The notes below the pieces were generated by a model that saw only the letters and a list, made by a program, of their open reading frames with translations, did not search any database and had not been told where the DNA came from. The translations under genes and the position numbers were made by a program. Below are positions 19,059 to 27,592 of a DNA stretch of 64,000 nt, piece after piece. The DNA comes from Verrucomicrobium sp. BvORR106 (GTDB lineage Bacteria; Verrucomicrobiota; Verrucomicrobiia; Verrucomicrobiales; Verrucomicrobiaceae). The stretch is taken from NCBI RefSeq assembly GCF_000739655.1, contig NZ_BATR01000010.1, positions 92,636-156,635 on the forward strand, written 5' to 3'. The stretch's first letter is position 1. Every line of letters begins with the position of its first letter.

Positions 19059-20573
19059 ATGAAAAAGAATGATCGTGAATTGCTCGCCACCCGCCGCCGC
19101 TTTCTGCGCCAGTCCACCTGCTCGGCGCTGGGCATCACCGGCGTGGTGAACACCCTGGCGCACCTGCGCCTGGTGAACTCCGCCCTGGCCCAGGCCGCCC
19201 CCCTGCCGGATTACAAGGCCCTGGTGGTGATCTTCCTCTTCGGAGGCAATGACTCCAACAACCTGCTCATCCCGCAGAAGAACCATCCGGCCTATGCCGA
19301 CTACAAGAGCGCCCGCGGAGTGCTGAAGATCCTGGACCCCACCGACAGCGCCTACGTGTCTGGAGATCCTGCCTCCATCCCGCTCACCACCACGAGCGGC
19401 GACTATGGGGTGCACCCGTCCGCCCAGGGGCTGGCCACCTTGTTCAACACCGGCGAGCTGGCCTTCGTCTCCAATGTCGGCACGCTGCTGTATCCCACCA
19501 CGCGAGCCCAGTTCCAGGCCGGTTCCGTGCCGCTGCCGCCGCAGCTCTTCTCCCACTCGGACCAGCAGGTGCAGTGGCAGAGCTCGGTGCCAGACCAGCC
19601 GTTCACCAGTGGCTGGGGCGGCCGCGTGGCAGACTTGCTGGCGGCGCAAAGCTACGCGCAGGGGCAGGTCTCCCTCTCCGTCAGCCTCGCCGGCATCAAC
19701 AGCCTTCAGGTAGGCAACCAGGAGGTACAGTATGCCCTCACGCCAGACGGAGCAGTGCCTCTCACCGGATACAGCGATGCCACCGGGCCCTATGGACTGG
19801 CGTTAAACACCAACGGCACGTACAAGAACTCGCTGCAAGGCAAGCGGCTCAAGGCGTTCGATGACATAACCCACTACACCTACCAGCATCTGCTGGAGGA
19901 CTCCCATGCCGGAGTGGTGAAGCGCGCCCAGGCCAATGAAGGTCTCGTAGGTGCCGCCTTCACCGAGGCCGCCGCCTCCGGGGTGGACTTCGACACGCTC
20001 TTCACCAATGCCCAGACCACTCTGGGCGACCAACTCAAGGCCATTGCCAAGCTCATCGCCGGGCGCAACAGCCTGGGGAACCGCCGGCAGATCTTCTTTG
20101 CCAGCATTGGGGGCTTTGATACGCACCAAGACCAGCTCGATGCACAGGTGAACTTGGTCGGGGAGCTCAGCGGAGCCTTCAAGGCCTTCCGTGATACTCT
20201 GGTGGCGCTGGGTGTCTATGACAACGTGCTCTCGGTGACGCACTCCGACTTCACGCGCACGCTCACCCCCAATGGTCAAGACCCGAACACCGCCGGCTCC
20301 GACCACGGCTGGGGCGGTCACCAGATCGTCTTTGGCGGTCCGGTGAATGGCGGCCAGGTCTACGGCACCTTCCCCAGCCTGAAGCTGGGGCAGGACCAGG
20401 ATGCTGGCTCCAGCAACCGCGGTCGCTGGATACCCACCACCTCTGTGGACCAGTACGCGGCGGTGGCGGCGAACTGGCTGGGCGTCAGCAGCGGGGACCT
20501 GGGCACCATCTTCCCCAACATTGGTCGTTTCAATGATCCCTTCGCCGGCAGCGCCAACCTTGGATTTGTATGA
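19059..20573 (+). CDS. DUF1501 family protein with Tat-like leader, cassette 3
   Basis: A 504-residue protein. The N-terminus has RRRFLRQSTCSALG, a twin-arginine-like leader. Family motifs follow in order: FGGNDSNN, SIGGFDTHQDQ, SDFTRTLTPN and GSDHGWGGHQIVFGG. It is shorter than the copies in cassettes 1 and 2 and clearly more diverged, in line with cassette 3 being the oldest or least homogenised copy. It begins 40 bases after the giant DUF1800 gene, and its stop overlaps the next start in an ATGA arrangement, so all three genes are probably one transcription unit with coupled translation. No activity is established for the family. Confidence 0.9.
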   Translation: MKKNDRELLATRRRFLRQSTCSALGITGVVNTLAHLRLVNSALAQAAPLPDYKALVVIFLFGGNDSNNLLIPQKNHPAYADYKSARGVLKILDPTDSAYVSGDPASIPLTTTSGDYGVHPSAQGLATLFNTGELAFVSNVGTLLYPTTRAQFQAGSVPLPPQLFSHSDQQVQWQSSVPDQPFTSGWGGRVADLLAAQSYAQGQVSLSVSLAGINSLQVGNQEVQYALTPDGAVPLTGYSDATGPYGLALNTNGTYKNSLQGKRLKAFDDITHYTYQHLLEDSHAGVVKRAQANEGLVGAAFTEAAASGVDFDTLFTNAQTTLGDQLKAIAKLIAGRNSLGNRRQIFFASIGGFDTHQDQLDAQVNLVGELSGAFKAFRDTLVALGVYDNVLSVTHSDFTRTLTPNGQDPNTAGSDHGWGGHQIVFGGPVNGGQVYGTFPSLKLGQDQDAGSSNRGRWIPTTSVDQYAAVAANWLGVSSGDLGTIFPNIGRFNDPFAGSANLGFV

Positions 20574-21205
20574 GTCACGCAGCAACATCCTTAACTTTGT
20601 CCGGAAGCGGTCGGGTGGCCGTGGCAGGAGCGTTCGGTCTGGCACTGCTGGGCGGAGTGGCCACCATCTGGCTGCTCACCCGGCATGTGCCGGACGGTTC
20701 GGCTCAAACGAGCGTGTTTCGCGACACGTTCACGCCACGGCCCACTGCATCGCCTCTCCCTGCGCCTCCGCTTCCAGCAACACCTGTGCTGGCCAAAGCC
20801 GCGCCTCATATCGATGGCCGCATCCTTGCCACGCGCAAGGACGGCCTGGTGGTGGTGCCGGACCTCGCCGCCGAAGCCGCAGAGCTCAACGCCAAGGAGT
20901 CCACCATCCAAAGGGATCTCGAGATCCTCGAAACTCTGGTCGGTTTCTTCCGGAGCTTTCAGTACGGGGAGAACCCCTTCGGAGGGGAGAACGATGAAAT
21001 CGTGGCCCAGCTCTCTGGTCGCAACCCCAGGAATCTGGCGGTGATCCTTCCAGAGAGCCCGTCGATCGACAGCCGCGGACGGCTGCTGGACCGGTGGGGC
21101 ACCCCCTTCCACTTCCACCCGGTGACCCATGAGGTTCTGGAAATCACTTCCGCAGGGCCCGATGGAAAACTCTGGACGGCCGATGACGTGAAGAGCGTGC
21201 CGTGA
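20570..21205 (+). CDS. Membrane-anchored protein with GspG-like C-terminal tail, cassette 3
   Basis: A 211-residue protein starting at an ATG that overlaps the DUF1501 stop by four bases (ATGA), implying coupled translation. One membrane segment lies near residues 17-36 (VAVAGAFGLALLGGVATIWL), followed by a proline-rich linker, a helical stretch rich in Glu and Leu, and a C-terminal block with DRWGTPFHFHP, SAGPDGKLWTADDV. The last block is the GspG-type calcium-loop pattern. The middle part (GFFRSFQYGENPFGGENDE) aligns by eye with the paralogues' RQGFGGNPSGQNED. No prepilin site is present. A strong terminator follows at 21287. Confidence 0.75.
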   Translation: MSHAATSLTLSGSGRVAVAGAFGLALLGGVATIWLLTRHVPDGSAQTSVFRDTFTPRPTASPLPAPPLPATPVLAKAAPHIDGRILATRKDGLVVVPDLAAEAAELNAKESTIQRDLEILETLVGFFRSFQYGENPFGGENDEIVAQLSGRNPRNLAVILPESPSIDSRGRLLDRWGTPFHFHPVTHEVLEITSAGPDGKLWTADDVKSVP

Positions 21206-21286
21206 GGCCGTGGTCGACGGGCAATTTGTCAGTCAGTCAGTGATAGTGTGAGTATGAAGTGTGTTAGTGCGCGTTGGTGAAAAAGA

Positions 21287-21325
21287 GAAGCCCATTCCCA
21301 GGGTTGGGGATGGGCTTCTTCTTTT
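21287..21325 (+). terminator. Rho-independent terminator of cassette 3
   Basis: A stem of about 13 bp (GAAGCCCATTCCC / GGGGATGGGCTTC, one G-T pair) is followed by TTCTTTT. It lies 81 bases after the last cassette 3 stop. Confidence 0.85.
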
Positions 21326-21501
21326 GAGGGTGGGATGAAGCGGTGTCGAGACAACGCCGAGAAGCGACAAGCGCACCGGCCATTAAAAGGAGCGAGGGAC
21401 ATTCATACCCCGGTCCCGGCCAACTTCCCATGAAGACTCCTCGTCCTCTCAAACCAAAACACTCTGAACTTCTGTGGGGCGACCACTCCGATTGCCTCCG
21501 T

Positions 21502-21904
21502 CAGGAGCCGCTCACAGCAAGCGGAGCGCTTGCCCTCCAGTACTTATAACCGACTGCTATCGAAACAGCGAGGCGGATTGTTGAATGCCGGAGGCATCAC
21601 AGCCATTAGCCGAGGGTTGAGCGTAGCGACATCTCCGGAGAGCTAGATTTTTGTGTTCACCCTGAAGGGGTGACAGCGACGTCCGCCTGCAAATGGAAAT
21701 CATCGACTCCAGGAGTCGCTCACGGCAATCGGGGCCCTTGCCCTGCAGTACTTATAACTGACTAAGATCGAAACAGCGAGGCGGATTGTTGGATGCCGGA
21801 GGCATCACAGCCATTAGCCGGGGGTCGAGCGTAGCGACACCCCCGGAGAGCTAGAATTTTGTTCTCACCCTGAAGGGGTGACAGCAACGTCCGCCTGCAA
21901 TGGA
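21502..21904. repeat. Tandem pair of about 195-bp palindrome-rich repeats
   Basis: Copy 1 (about 21502-21696) and copy 2 (about 21711-21904) share the same succession of blocks: AGCGCTTGCCCT-like, AGTACTTATAAC, GAAACAGCGAGGCGGATTG, ATGCCGGAGGCATCACAGCC, GAGCGTAGCGAC, TCACCCTGAAGGGGTGACAG and CGTCCGCCTGCAA. Several blocks are hairpins. No transposase or credible gene overlaps them. The class resembles MITE- or REP-like elements of Verrucomicrobia and Planctomycetes. Confidence 0.85.
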
Positions 21905-21989
21905 TCTCGCTGGCATCCACTCCTTGGCGCTCGGCTACTCCCAAAAAATGGACATCCACTCCGATTGCCTTCTTCATGGGCCGCCCACG

Positions 21990-22224
21990 GCAATCGGGGC
22001 GCTTGCCCTACAGCGTCAATAACCGATTATAATCGGAACAGTGTGGAGGGGAAGTTGGGTGCCGAGGCGACGTTGAGTGCCGAGGCGACGTTGAGTGCCG
22101 AGGCGACGTCGCTGGCATCCACTCCGGGATGCAATACTGAATCTGATCTTCCGGAGGTGTCAGTCGCTACGCTCCTTCAACCATCCGGCTAATGGCTATG
22201 ATGCCTCCGGCATCGGACCATCCG
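21990..22224. repeat. Dispersed palindromic repeat, inverted copy of 34427-34635, with an 18-bp tandem insert
   Basis: Read on the minus strand it matches 34427-34635 block for block: GATGCCGGAGGCATCA, CCATTAGCCGGA, GGTTGAAGGAGCGTAGCGAC, CTCCGGAAG, TGCATCCC and ATCGGTTATTGACGCTGTAG on the far side. Within it, bases 22060-22110 carry an 18-bp unit (TGCCGAGGCGACGTTGAG) in nearly three copies, absent from the other copy. Confidence 0.8.
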
Positions 22225-22287
22225 GGCCGGACAAGATCAGATCGGCGACCTAACTTCCCGATGAGCGTGCTGCGTGATGAGACCTAA

Positions 22288-22344
22288 GCCAATCGCTCCG
22301 TTCACCATCGGCGGTTGTGCAAGCACAAACCGCCGCTCCTTGGG
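22288..22344. repeat. Dispersed hairpin repeat (GGCGGTTGTGCAAGCACAAACCGCC type)
   Basis: An inverted copy of the element at 33192-33272 and 34275-34358, shorter than both. The core is a stem around TTGTGCAAGCACAA, next to AATCGCTCCGTTCACCATC. The remaining bases to 22430 hold no gene. Confidence 0.75.
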
Positions 22345-22432
22345 GGATTCGCGTAATCCTCGTCACACAAAGGCAGGCTAAAGCCCGCCACCATTTTCAA
22401 CGTCGCAGCACTCGCCACCACCTCATCATCAC

Positions 22433-22468
22433 AAAAAAAGTGCCCCGTCCGAAACCGGACGGGGCACT
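22433..22468 (-). terminator. Rho-independent terminator for the beta-helix outer-membrane protein gene
   Basis: On the minus strand a 13-bp perfect stem (AGTGCCCCGTCCG / CGGACGGGGCACT) with a 4-base loop is followed by a run of seven T. It starts about 50 bases past the stop of the gene at 22521-26258. Confidence 0.9.
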
Positions 22469-22520
22469 CTCGTTTTTACAATGCAATCAAGTCAACTACC
22501 ACTGAGTGGCGATCCACACA

Positions 22521-25500
22521 TCAATCGATGTGCCAACCGTTCAGACGGAAGTCGTAGGACGGGTTGCCCCAGATGTCGAGACGGTCGTCGGAGTTGTACA
22601 CACGGTTCGAGGAACCGAAGCCGAAGACGCGAAGGTCGCTGCCCCAGCCTTCCCACAACAGGATGCCGCGGTCGGAATCACCGTAGATGCGGTTGTTGTT
22701 GAAGCGGTACACGTTCAGCTCGCCATCGTCCTTGCTGCGGAAGGTGATGCCCGTGCGGTCGAAGTCGCCGGAGAGGCGGTTGTTCTGCACAAACGCCTTC
22801 ACTTCAGCGCGGTCTTCGGCCTTGATGTAGATGCCGTTGTTGAAGTCGCCGCTGAGGGTGTTGCCGTCGATGTTCACTTCCAGCTCCGAACGGTAGCCGG
22901 AGTCGGAGCCCACCACGAGAATGCCGTACTCGTCGAACTCGCCGCTCAGGCGGTTCTTCTTGATCGTGACATCCGCGTTGGAGCGGCCTTCCTTGTGCAC
23001 CGCGATACCAGCTTCATCGAAGTCGCCGGAAAGGGTGTTGTAACCGATGAAGGCGTTGAGCTCAGCATAGTCGTCGCTGTTCACTTCAATACCGGTGTCA
23101 AAGTCACCGGCAAGGACGTTGCCGATCACCTTGGCATTCAGCTCGGAGCGGGACCAGGAGCTGTCTTCGCTCGTGAGGCGGATGCCCACTTCGTAGTTGT
23201 CACCACGACGGCGGTCGCTCAGCAGCAGATTGTGGTAGATGCCCACTTCCAGCTCGGAACGGTCGTGCTTGCGCACGTCGATGCCTGCGTCTTCGAAGTA
23301 ACCGGTGAAACGGTTGCCAGCGATGACCGCGTGGAGTTCGGACTCGTCATAGCTGTTGAGACCGATGCCGTCGTTGCCGAAGTAGCCGGAGAAACGGTTG
23401 CCCGTCACGGTGGCGATCAGCGCGGAGTCATCGTCTTCGTCGTCGCGGCTCACGAGGTCCACACCACGATTGTCAAACTCACCGGTGAACCAGTTGCGCT
23501 CGATGTTGATTTCCAGGACGGAATCGCCTTCCTTCTCGGCATAAACACCGGAGTTGTCGAACTCACCGCTGAAGAGGTTGCGCTCGATGTCAGCCTGGAG
23601 CGAGGAGTGGTCGTCGCTCTTCACTTCAATGCCATTGCTGTCGAACTCACCCACCAGGTAGTTGCCCTTGATGGTGGTCCACAGGTCAGCGCCATCGGAG
23701 CTCTTCACCTCGATACCGGCGTCATCAAAGTCACCGCGAAGCACGTTGCCCTTGATGTAGGTGTACATGGAGGAACCATGGGAGGCGTCTAGCTCGATGC
23801 CGGAGTCATCATAGTCACCACGAAGGGTGTTGCCGATGATGCCAGCGAACAGGGAGGAGCCATGGAAGCTCTCCACCAGGATGCCGGAGTTGTCGAACTC
23901 ACCGCGAAGGGTGTTGCCCTTCACAAGAGCCCAGAGACCGGAGTTGTCGTCATCAGAGCCGAAGCTTGCCAGGCGGATGCCTGCGTCTTCGAAGTCGGAG
24001 CGGCGACCACCAATGATGTTGTTGGTGATGAAAGCGACGACCTTGGAGTCTTCTTCTTTCACGATGTCGATGCCGTAGTCGTAGTCGCCGTAGAAGCGGT
24101 TGGAGTCGATCTCCACCTTCACGAAGGAGTCGTCGTCGCTGTTGACTTCCACGCCAGCGTCACGGAAGTCGCCAGCGAAGAGGTTGCCGATGATGGTGGC
24201 GAACACCTTGGAGCGGTCTTCGGTCTCGATGTCGATGCCAGCGTTGTCATAGTCACCGAAGAAGCGGTTGTCTTCGATGTTGGCGATGATCTTGGAGCGG
24301 TGCTCGCTGGAGAGCTTCACACCAGCGTCATCGACATCACCTGCGAAGGTGTTGCCAGCCACATTGAGGTCCAGCTTGGAGCGCCAGAAGCTGGCAGCGT
24401 CCACACCGGCGTCGAAGTCGCCGCTGAAGCGGTTGTCAACCACGTCAACAAGAAGGTTGGAGCGACCGTGGGTGTGGAGTTTCACACCTGTGTTCACGTC
24501 ATCAAACGTGTTGTTGCTGACGAGAGCGGAGGCTTCGATGCCACCCTTGGTCTCAATGACCACACCGCGACGCATGTCGTCGAAGGTGTTGTCCTGCACG
24601 ACGACCTTGGTCACGTTTTCAGCCTTGATGCCGTTGCCGCGGTTTTGCCACCAGCCGGAGTCATAGCCGTTGATGAAGGAGTAGCCGGTCACGCCGAAGA
24701 AGCCGACGTCTTCTGCACGGATGCCGCCATCCACAACGGGACGGCTGGTGTCGCCACCGAAGATGTAGCCGTTCAAGCCGTTGAGCGGGTTCGCGGAGCT
24801 GATGAAGTTGGTGCTGCCCACCAGTTTCACACTTTCCTCATAGTTGAGGCCGGTGTTGCCCTGGGTGTACACGTTCCACACGCGGCCCAAGGTGTTGCTG
24901 TTGGTGCCTGCGGCAAATGAACCTTCCGTGAGCGTGTCGAACGGACGTTCAGCCGTACCATTGGCACCTTCGCCGAGGGCGGAACCCTCCTGGATGCCAT
25001 TGCCCACAGCACCGCCGTTGTTCACGAAGATGATGTCATCCGTCAGGATCACCTGACCCTGCTTCTGCGCGACCACACGGTTCACACGCTGCACGTTGGT
25101 GGAGGTGCTGACTTTCTTCTGTTCCACAGTGCTGGCCAGTTTGACCGCCGTGTTCTGGCGATAAACGTTCTGCGCCATGCGCTCTGCCAAGTGACGGCGG
25201 CGGGACTTGAAGGAGTCGCCAATGCGGCCCCAGAAGCCTTTGCCATCGCCCAGATCACCCATTTCAAAGGGAAGCTGAAGCTGCACACCAGCGGTCCAGT
25301 CGCTGCCGGTGAGACGGTCGTCTTCATACCAGGTGCCAGTCAGCACCACGGCAGGGACGGGACGTACTTCGAGGCCGGCCTTCCAGCCTTCCACATTACC
25401 CGTGCCACCCGTCTGTGGGCCGAAGGGCTGGTTGTCGAAGCTGTAGTAGCCGCCGATCACGCGCAGATCGAAGTACTTGTCCAGCCCGGGAACAAGCAGG

Positions 25501-26258
25501 GCCACCTCGGCGTCCCAGCCTTCCATGCCTTCTTCATAACGGCGGAACAGGCGCTCGATCGTCGTCGTGCTCGTGGTCGTGGTGCGGGTCGTGGCGAAGA
25601 GCGCGTCCTGGGTGATCGTGTTGCCAGAGGCATACGGATCATTGATCGGAGTCACGCTGTTGGCCGTGCTCGTGCGGGAGCTCTGGCGGGTTTCCGTGGT
25701 GCGGAATTCGTCAGCGAGCTGCTTGTCGGAAAGGGGTATGTAGTAGTTGCCTCGTACTTCCAGGTAGCGGGTGCCGAACTCCACGCCGACGCCGAGCTGC
25801 CAGAACTGGTTGTTGGCCTCCGTGTCCAGCATGTCCACGAAGAGGTTGCCACCCACGAAGAAGCCTTCCTCAAGGAAGCCAGCCTGTCGGGCGTCCTTGC
25901 TGGAAAGCGCCGAGACCGGCTGCGATCCAAACAGGTAACGGTAGCCCAAGCCCAGGGAGGAGGCGATTTCACCGCCCTCGCCATAGGAGACGTAGGGCTC
26001 AAGGAACAACACGCCGCCGCTCAGGGTGGCGTCTGCGCCAAGAGTGCTCCATACGGGAGCGAGAACGCTGAAGTTGCCCTCAGTGTACCTGTCGTTGACT
26101 TTGATCCCGGTGTTGACGGTCCCCAAATACATGGGGTGCGTCTCGGGAGTGACAACTTCCGGGGTTTTATCCTTGGTACCGCCAAATGAGGCGGTCACCG
26201 CGAATCCAGCCGCGCAAGCAGAGGCGCGTAATATCTGGTGTATGCTGCGTGTCATCAT
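22521..26258 (-). CDS. Inverse-autotransporter-like outer-membrane protein with about 21 acidic beta-helix repeats
   Basis: A 1245-residue protein starting at a double ATG, with a signal peptide (about 1-27). Residues about 35-340 form a beta-barrel-like region: YLGTVNTGIKVNDRYTEGNF, SYGEGGEIASSLGLGYRYL, DMLDTEANNQFWQLGVGVEF and RYLEVRGNYYIPLSDKQL. This matches the N-terminal barrel of inverse autotransporters (intimin/invasin type). A linker with RRRHLAERM leads to a pectate-lyase-like start (FVNNGG ... GTAERPFDTL, about 410-450). Residues about 600-1225 carry some 21 imperfect repeats of 28-35 residues with consensus GN.L.GDFDD.GI.V.S.D.S, very rich in Asp and Glu and aromatic at fixed sites. 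The passenger is therefore a long right-handed beta-helix, probably surface exposed and perhaps calcium binding (inference). A paralogue lies at 29676-32558. Confidence 0.8.
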   Translation of the reverse strand: MMTRSIHQILRASACAAGFAVTASFGGTKDKTPEVVTPETHPMYLGTVNTGIKVNDRYTEGNFSVLAPVWSTLGADATLSGGVLFLEPYVSYGEGGEIASSLGLGYRYLFGSQPVSALSSKDARQAGFLEEGFFVGGNLFVDMLDTEANNQFWQLGVGVEFGTRYLEVRGNYYIPLSDKQLADEFRTTETRQSSRTSTANSVTPINDPYASGNTITQDALFATTRTTTTSTTTIERLFRRYEEGMEGWDAEVALLVPGLDKYFDLRVIGGYYSFDNQPFGPQTGGTGNVEGWKAGLEVRPVPAVVLTGTWYEDDRLTGSDWTAGVQLQLPFEMGDLGDGKGFWGRIGDSFKSRRRHLAERMAQNVYRQNTAVKLASTVEQKKVSTSTNVQRVNRVVAQKQGQVILTDDIIFVNNGGAVGNGIQEGSALGEGANGTAERPFDTLTEGSFAAGTNSNTLGRVWNVYTQGNTGLNYEESVKLVGSTNFISSANPLNGLNGYIFGGDTSRPVVDGGIRAEDVGFFGVTGYSFINGYDSGWWQNRGNGIKAENVTKVVVQDNTFDDMRRGVVIETKGGIEASALVSNNTFDDVNTGVKLHTHGRSNLLVDVVDNRFSGDFDAGVDAASFWRSKLDLNVAGNTFAGDVDDAGVKLSSEHRSKIIANIEDNRFFGDYDNAGIDIETEDRSKVFATIIGNLFAGDFRDAGVEVNSDDDSFVKVEIDSNRFYGDYDYGIDIVKEEDSKVVAFITNNIIGGRRSDFEDAGIRLASFGSDDDNSGLWALVKGNTLRGEFDNSGILVESFHGSSLFAGIIGNTLRGDYDDSGIELDASHGSSMYTYIKGNVLRGDFDDAGIEVKSSDGADLWTTIKGNYLVGEFDSNGIEVKSDDHSSLQADIERNLFSGEFDNSGVYAEKEGDSVLEINIERNWFTGEFDNRGVDLVSRDDEDDDSALIATVTGNRFSGYFGNDGIGLNSYDESELHAVIAGNRFTGYFEDAGIDVRKHDRSELEVGIYHNLLLSDRRRGDNYEVGIRLTSEDSSWSRSELNAKVIGNVLAGDFDTGIEVNSDDYAELNAFIGYNTLSGDFDEAGIAVHKEGRSNADVTIKKNRLSGEFDEYGILVVGSDSGYRSELEVNIDGNTLSGDFNNGIYIKAEDRAEVKAFVQNNRLSGDFDRTGITFRSKDDGELNVYRFNNNRIYGDSDRGILLWEGWGSDLRVFGFGSSNRVYNSDDRLDIWGNPSYDFRLNGWHID

Positions 26259-26836
26259 GGATGTCTTGTTTGCTGAGGCCCTGCCAGTTCAATGGGAGGA
26301 AGAGTGCGGACCGGCGTTTCTAATTTCTATGGCAAACGCATGGATGCAAATAGTTGTTTCCATTAACAAAGAAAATGCAGGCAAATCCCCTACCCCCTAA
26401 GATGTACGTAGTTTTATGCACGCGCATTCACAACGCGTTTGAACGCATCCGTTCCGTCGGGGTCACACGTTCATGAAACCCTCAGCGTGCGGGAGTTGCA
26501 GATCGCACGGGGGTCCCTTCCGGTTGCTTCGACCTGTCAAGCTGAAGAGGGCCGGATGCGGCAATTTGTCGCAATATCGAGCAAAAAAGTTATTGTATCC
26601 AACCGGGTACAATTGTCTTGGTTTTGCGACAATTGGACAAAATTCATCCGCCAAACCGGCTCCGTCAGGCTTTTTTGCCAACTTGACGTCAAGCTGAGAA
26701 GGAGGGCGGATTCGTTGCCGGAGCGATTTTGGCCGTCACTTTCGCCTTCCAGTATCGTCACAACGCGTCCGTTGCCCGATCCCCCGGGTGCAGCCACAGG
26801 TCGCGCAAGCGCCGGAGGACCGGTGCCCGCCCCCTC
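26259..26836. other. Divergent intergenic region with inverted and direct motifs
   Basis: It separates the minus-strand barrel gene from the plus-strand phosphatase operon. A perfect 9-bp inverted pair, TTGTCGCAA at 26566-26574 and TTGCGACAA at 26624-26632, lies upstream of the operon. GTCAAGCTGA recurs near 26536 and 26687. These could be regulator sites, but no protein is implied. No convincing gene was found in the whole stretch. Confidence 0.4.
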
Positions 26837-27592
26837 ATGAAAGCCAGCGCCCTCCTCCTGGTCTGTCCTCTTCTCATGCTCGGTCTCTGCGGCTGGATGT
26901 CGCTAGGCCGGGATACCGCGACTCCAGGCAGCGCGTCATCACCCACTGCGCCTTCCCCGTCAGCCGTTGCCCTGACCCCAGTCCCGACACCGGCGAGCCC
27001 GCAGCCGCCGCCCTCATTGGAGCCGACCGTGGCAGGGACCTACGAGACCCTGGCGTTTCAGGAAATCTTCGTCAGCCCCGTGGGCCCGCGCGGCCTGGAG
27101 TACACCGCCAAGTCCCAGCGTCTGGCCGGGCAGAAGGTGAAGATGACCGGTCACATGGTGCGACACTACCACGATGACCCACGTGTCTTCCTCTTCACCG
27201 CGACGCCCAATACGCATGACCAGCGGGAGTACATGCTGGCCGACAGCCTGCCGGTGAGCCTGGTCCATGTCTTCCTGGAGGCACGGCCCGGTCAGGCCCC
27301 CGACTGGCGGCCCCGGTCCATCACCGTGTACGGCACCCTGGAGACCGGTCCTCAGCAGGAGGTGGACGGCCGGATCTCCCACGTACGGCTCCACGCCGAG
27401 CATGTGACGGAGGGCACCACGACCACTCTCCTCGAACTGCGCCGCCCCATCGTCCTACAGCGCAGCCGAATGAAGGCCGCCCAGGCCACCGCCACGACGA
27501 ACTCAGGCGAGCGCCAGCCACACCTGCGGCCCCGTACGGACGCCCCTTTCCCCCAAAGCAAACCCACCCAAACGCCCTCATCCTCCTCATGA
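26837..27592 (+). CDS. Secreted or lipid-anchored small protein with OB-like domain, partner of alkaline phosphatase
   Basis: About 251 residues from the ATG at 26837, chosen because it begins a hydrophobic leader (LLLVCPLLMLGLCGWM); an upstream in-frame start lacks one. After a Pro/Ser-rich linker (residues about 30-72) comes a domain with RLAGQKVKMTGHMVRHYHDD, a predicted strand VFLFTATP, and WRPRSITVYGTLETG. This recalls OB-fold DUF3299-type periplasmic proteins, in which a change in copper- or metal-linked chaperoning has been suggested; similarity here is only by pattern. The stop overlaps the next ATG (ATGA), so translation is coupled to the alkaline phosphatase. The C-terminal 40 residues are basic and low in complexity. 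Confidence 0.55.
   Translation: MKASALLLVCPLLMLGLCGWMSLGRDTATPGSASSPTAPSPSAVALTPVPTPASPQPPPSLEPTVAGTYETLAFQEIFVSPVGPRGLEYTAKSQRLAGQKVKMTGHMVRHYHDDPRVFLFTATPNTHDQREYMLADSLPVSLVHVFLEARPGQAPDWRPRSITVYGTLETGPQQEVDGRISHVRLHAEHVTEGTTTTLLELRRPIVLQRSRMKAAQATATTNSGERQPHLRPRTDAPFPQSKPTQTPSSSS

Noticed and set aside
21502..21904. Possible insertion sequence or CRISPR array
   Set aside because: There are only two long copies, no spacer pattern, no transposase frame and no clear terminal inverted repeats.
26439..26840. Short plus-strand frame of about 133 codons upstream of the phosphatase operon
   Set aside because: It spans likely regulatory sequence, has no domain or ribosome binding site, and its residue make-up is not protein-like.
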